DNA of 64,000 nucleotides from Allodiplogaster sudhausi. Its lineage: Eukaryota; Nematoda; Chromadorea; Rhabditida; Diplogasteridae. The notes below the pieces were generated by a model. That model searched no databases. It saw nothing but the letters and a program-made list of their open reading frames with translations, and was not told the origin of the DNA. A program made the translations under genes and the position numbers. How positions within the stretch are numbered: position 1 is the stretch's first letter; every line of letters starts with the position of its first letter. Shown here one piece after another: positions 61,330-64,000 of this stretch. Location of the stretch: NCBI GenBank assembly GCA_945643635.1, contig CALZFC010000040.1:3613501-3677500 (forward strand), written 5' to 3'.

Positions 61330-61901
61330 AAAATGTTTAATCCAAGAGAAGCTTTTAAAGAACTAGGAGCTAAGTTTTGGTGGTTCTTCTTTTTCTTCAC
61401 TTACTTGCTAACGCATTCCCTTATTCTGGACACTATTACTAACCATCTGCTTTCTTGATCACTGATGAATTTTGTGTTCCCACTAGGTGTTGTTTTTTGG
61501 CTGTCACTACTCATTTAGTCTTGATAAACTTTAATAACGCAACATGGAATTAGCGCACCGTTTCAATTCATGCTTGTGTACAGTTCAGAAGGCAATAATT
61601 CAACTATACAATTCGGAAAACAAAACTATTCGCTATATGGTAGTGCTTGTTGAGAAAATCTTAGCTAGCCAAAGACTATGACGATGCTGCATTATGGAAG
61701 TGCTGGATACTGTAAGAGCCTTTGCTCAATCTCTTGCTTATGCTTTTCGTGAGATAGGATAAACACTTCTAGAAGTAGAGAGAGAAGGCTGATGCCATTC
61801 CACTTAAAACAGCATAAATAAAAAGTCTGCGGTTTGTAGGAATGACTGAGAGTAGCTCAGAGATATGATGATTGTTGCCCTTTATTGATTGAACCGAACA
61901 G
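61330..61901. other. gap between convergent ADA and orphan genes
   Basis: Two polyadenylation signals are visible: AATAAA on the plus strand at 61817-61822 (ADA side) and AATAAA on the minus strand near 61880 (orphan gene side). No exon seen. Confidence 0.5.
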
Positions 61902-62499
61902 CTAGATCTTCATTGTCGAGCTGCCGGGGGGAGAGAGAGATTGAGAGACAGAGAGAGATGTCGGACATTGATCTGTCATTCAATCAGTCATCTTGAAAGG
62001 GAAAGAACAGCAGAAACTACCTTGCAATGAGAGAAGGGACAAGAGGAGTGGAGTGGTTGGTTGGATGAGCGAAGAAAGCGGGAAGAGAGATGGTCTTGGC
62101 ATGGATGCGATGGCCCTGCGAGTCTACGAGATGAGTGTCCACGTGGGTTCGCAATCCCAAGGAGGGTCGTCTGCCAGAAGCAGGAATCGCCTTCTCTTCA
62201 GGCTGCATCTGAAAGGCATCATTTCTTTCTTTCATCAATACAACAACCACGTTCAATATACTCATCAGACCTTCTTCTCTTTATTGAAGATTATTGGCTT
62301 GCTGAGAATGATTTCTCTCCCATTTTCAGCAGCAGAAATTGGTCCTTCAACTGTCTTCTCCGCTTTTGCCGTTCCATTCTATGCATGAAAAAATTAATGA
62401 TTAATGTTGAAAAGAGAAGAAATGACAAAGTGCAGATTTCGTCGTATGTCTGCACTTGTTTCTCTCCAAAATTCTCACTGCTCCAAAAAATGAAGTCAT
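61902..62499 (-). CDS. orphan 111-residue protein, four exons
   Basis: Exons 62499-62479, 62378-62271, 62208-62021 and 61920-61902 have GT/AG borders and join in phase, giving 111 residues. It reads MTSFFGA, NGTAKAEKTVEGPISAAENG and REIILSKPIIFNKEKK, then MQPEEKAIPASGRRPSLGLR, THVDTHLVDSQGHRIHAKTI and SLPAFFAHPTNHSTPLVPSL. No signal peptide or membrane span; no family recognised. An AATAAA follows the stop on the minus strand (about 61885). An alternative start at 62208 lies directly after a TTTCAG acceptor. Confidence 0.5.
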
Positions 62500-62639
62500 T
62501 GTTTTGCTGCAAAGTAGACATGGAAAGAAATGGGAAGTGGAACATTTTTTAAACTGAAGGCATTTCGTAAAAAAATACTGTAAATCCGTCTTGAGAAAAG
62601 TAGATTTGAATGAAGAGTAAAGGAAAAGGGTGATGCAGA

Positions 62640-62709
62640 GAAACTCAGCTAGAGCGAGAATGAGAGAGAGAAAGAGAAATAGAGACAGCTAGAGAGAGAG
62701 AGAAAAGAT

Positions 62710-62740
<31 letters not shown>

Positions 62741-62760
62741 ATAGGCGAGAGACCGAGAGA
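62640..62760 (+). repeat. GA microsatellite
   Basis: (GA)n with interruptions such as TAGAGACAGCTA. The surrounding 62500-63000 has no convincing exon, although a basic open stretch on the minus strand at about 62960-62820 is noted. Confidence 0.85.
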
Positions 62761-63004
62761 TTCAGAGAAAAGAGACAAATCAGATTGCTTCTTCTCTTCT
62801 TTTCCACTTTCAGCGACTGGCTTTCTCGTCTCTTTCTCTTTTTATTCTTCTTATGCAAGCGAAGTCGTTCTTTCAAATTTGGAAGCTGTGGCAGACAAGC
62901 CGGCCGTGAGTGGAGAGTGGCCGGCTGCATGTGGCACTCCCTCCAGTTCACTCTCTTATTACTCTTTTCGTCCAAGCTACTTTTTCTCTCCTATTCCTTT
63001 CATC

Positions 63005-64000
63005 CCGTCCACTCTCTGTCTCTCAATCTCTCTCTCCCCTCTCTCTCTCTGTCTCTCAATCTCTCTCTCCCCTCTCTCTCTCTGTCTCTCAATCTCTCTC
63101 TCCCCTCTCTCTCTGTCTCTCAATCTCTCTCTCCCCTCTCTCTCTCTCTGTCTCTCAATCTCTCTCTCCCCTCTCTCTCTCTCTGTCTCTCAATCTCTCT
63201 CTCCCCTCTCTCTCTCTCTGTCTCTCAATCTCTCTCTCCCCTCTCTCTCTCTGTCTCTCAATCTCTCTCTCCCCTCTCTCTCTCTCTGTCTCTCAATCTC
63301 TCTCTCCCCTCTCTCTCTCTCTGTCTCTCAATCTCTCTCTCCCCTCTCTCTCTCTCTGTCTCTCAATCTCTCTCTCCCCTCTCTCTCTCTCTGTCTCTCA
63401 ATCTCTCTCTCCCCTCTCTCTCTCTGTCTCTCAATCTCTCTCTCCCCTCTCTCTCTCTCTGTCTCTCAATCTCTCTCTCCCCTCTCTCTCTCTCTCTCAA
63501 TCTCTCTCTCCCCTCTCTCAATCTCTCTCTCCCCTCTCTCTCTCTCTCTGTCTCTCAATCTCTCTCTCCCCTCTCTCTCTCTGTCTCTCAATCTCTCTCT
63601 CCCCTCTCTCTCTCTCTGTCTCTCAATCTCTCTCTCCCCTCTCTCTCTCTCTGTCTCTCAATCTCTCTCTCCCCTCTCTCTCTCTCTCAATCTCTCTCTC
63701 CCCTCTCTCAATCTCTCTCTCCCCTCTCTCTCTCTCTCTGTCTCTCAATCTCTCTCTCCCCTCTCTCTCTCTGTCTCTCAATCTCTCTCTCCCCTCTCTC
63801 TCTCTCTCTCTCTCTCTCTCAATCTCTCTCTCCCCTCTCTCAATCTCTCTCTCTCCTCTCTCTCTCTCTCTGTCTCTCAATCTCTCTCTCCCCTCTCTCT
63901 CTCTGTCTCTCAATCTCTCTCTCCCCTCTCTCTCTCTGTCTCTCAATCTCTCTCTCCCCTCTCTCTCTCTCTGTCTCTCAATCTCTCTCTCCCCTCTCTC
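63005..64000 (+). repeat. CT-rich minisatellite, runs off the window
   Basis: About 1 kb of tandem units of roughly 34-38 bp built from CTCTCTCTGTCTCTCAATCT followed by CTCTCTCCC. Unit length varies through CT-step number, and some units lack the GT step. No sign of coding function; long frames through it are repeats of the unit. Confidence 0.95.

Noticed and set aside
63005..64000. Long open frames through the CT/GA repeat encoding Arg-Glu or Leu-Ser repeats
   Set aside because: The frames follow from the dinucleotide repeat lacking stops. The same holds for the frames over 9.6, 13.3, 32.4, 51.2 and 53.8 kb.

Overview
The window is animal nuclear DNA and most likely comes from a nematode. 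Genes are split into many short exons by introns of roughly 45-150 bp. The gene content includes a cys-loop channel with a nematode-style pore, a tau-tubulin-type kinase of the kind expanded in nematodes, and three adjacent p38-type MAP kinases on one strand in the order pmk-3, pmk-2, pmk-1 known from Caenorhabditis elegans. The long TTTTCAG acceptor typical of Caenorhabditis is not the rule here, so a more distant nematode lineage is more likely. Species is not determined. All gene models were read by eye from splice sites, reading-frame continuity and family motifs; terminal exons are the weakest part.

Layout. 0.3-4.1 kb: class A neuropeptide-type GPCR (+). 4.9-8.2 kb: cys-loop ligand-gated channel (-). 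8.9-11.3 kb: poorly resolved minus-strand exons, one set encoding a possible small secreted protein. 11.8-14.0 kb: TTBK/CK1-like kinase (-). 14.7-18.3 kb: TRPM-like channel (+). 18.7-37.6 kb: a run of six same-strand (+) genes: Rpp21-like RNase P subunit, TAF2, BORCS6, mitochondrial acyl carrier protein, FAAH amidase and tRNA-splicing endonuclease Sen2. The first two are only 125 bp apart, which would suit an operon. 40.1-41.0 kb: a six-exon uncharacterised gene (-). 42.2-47.1 kb: ubiquitin-activating enzyme E1 (+). 48.3-55.6 kb: three MAP kinases (-). 56.2-58.1 kb: TMEM200-like two-span membrane protein (-). 59.0-61.3 kb: adenosine deaminase (+). 61.9-62.5 kb: four-exon orphan gene (-). 63.0-64.0 kb: a CT-rich minisatellite that runs off the window.

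Mobile DNA sits almost entirely in introns and just past a stop codon. A 2.5-kb pogo/Tigger-like transposon in a TAF2 intron has long terminal inverted repeats, each containing a tRNA-like sequence. A tRNA-derived SINE-like unit with three GC-rich hairpins lies in the FAAH intron. A 1.7-kb foldback element flanked by TTAA fills Sen2 intron 1. A 479-bp MITE with an 8-bp target duplication is inserted one base after the Sen2 stop codon. Subtracting the elements restores introns of normal size at two of these sites.

Functionally the genes are mostly unrelated housekeeping and signalling genes. The one clear functional group is the p38 cluster, in which the pmk-3-like member carries S-T-Y instead of T-x-Y in its activation loop. 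CT/GA microsatellites are unusually dense in introns throughout.
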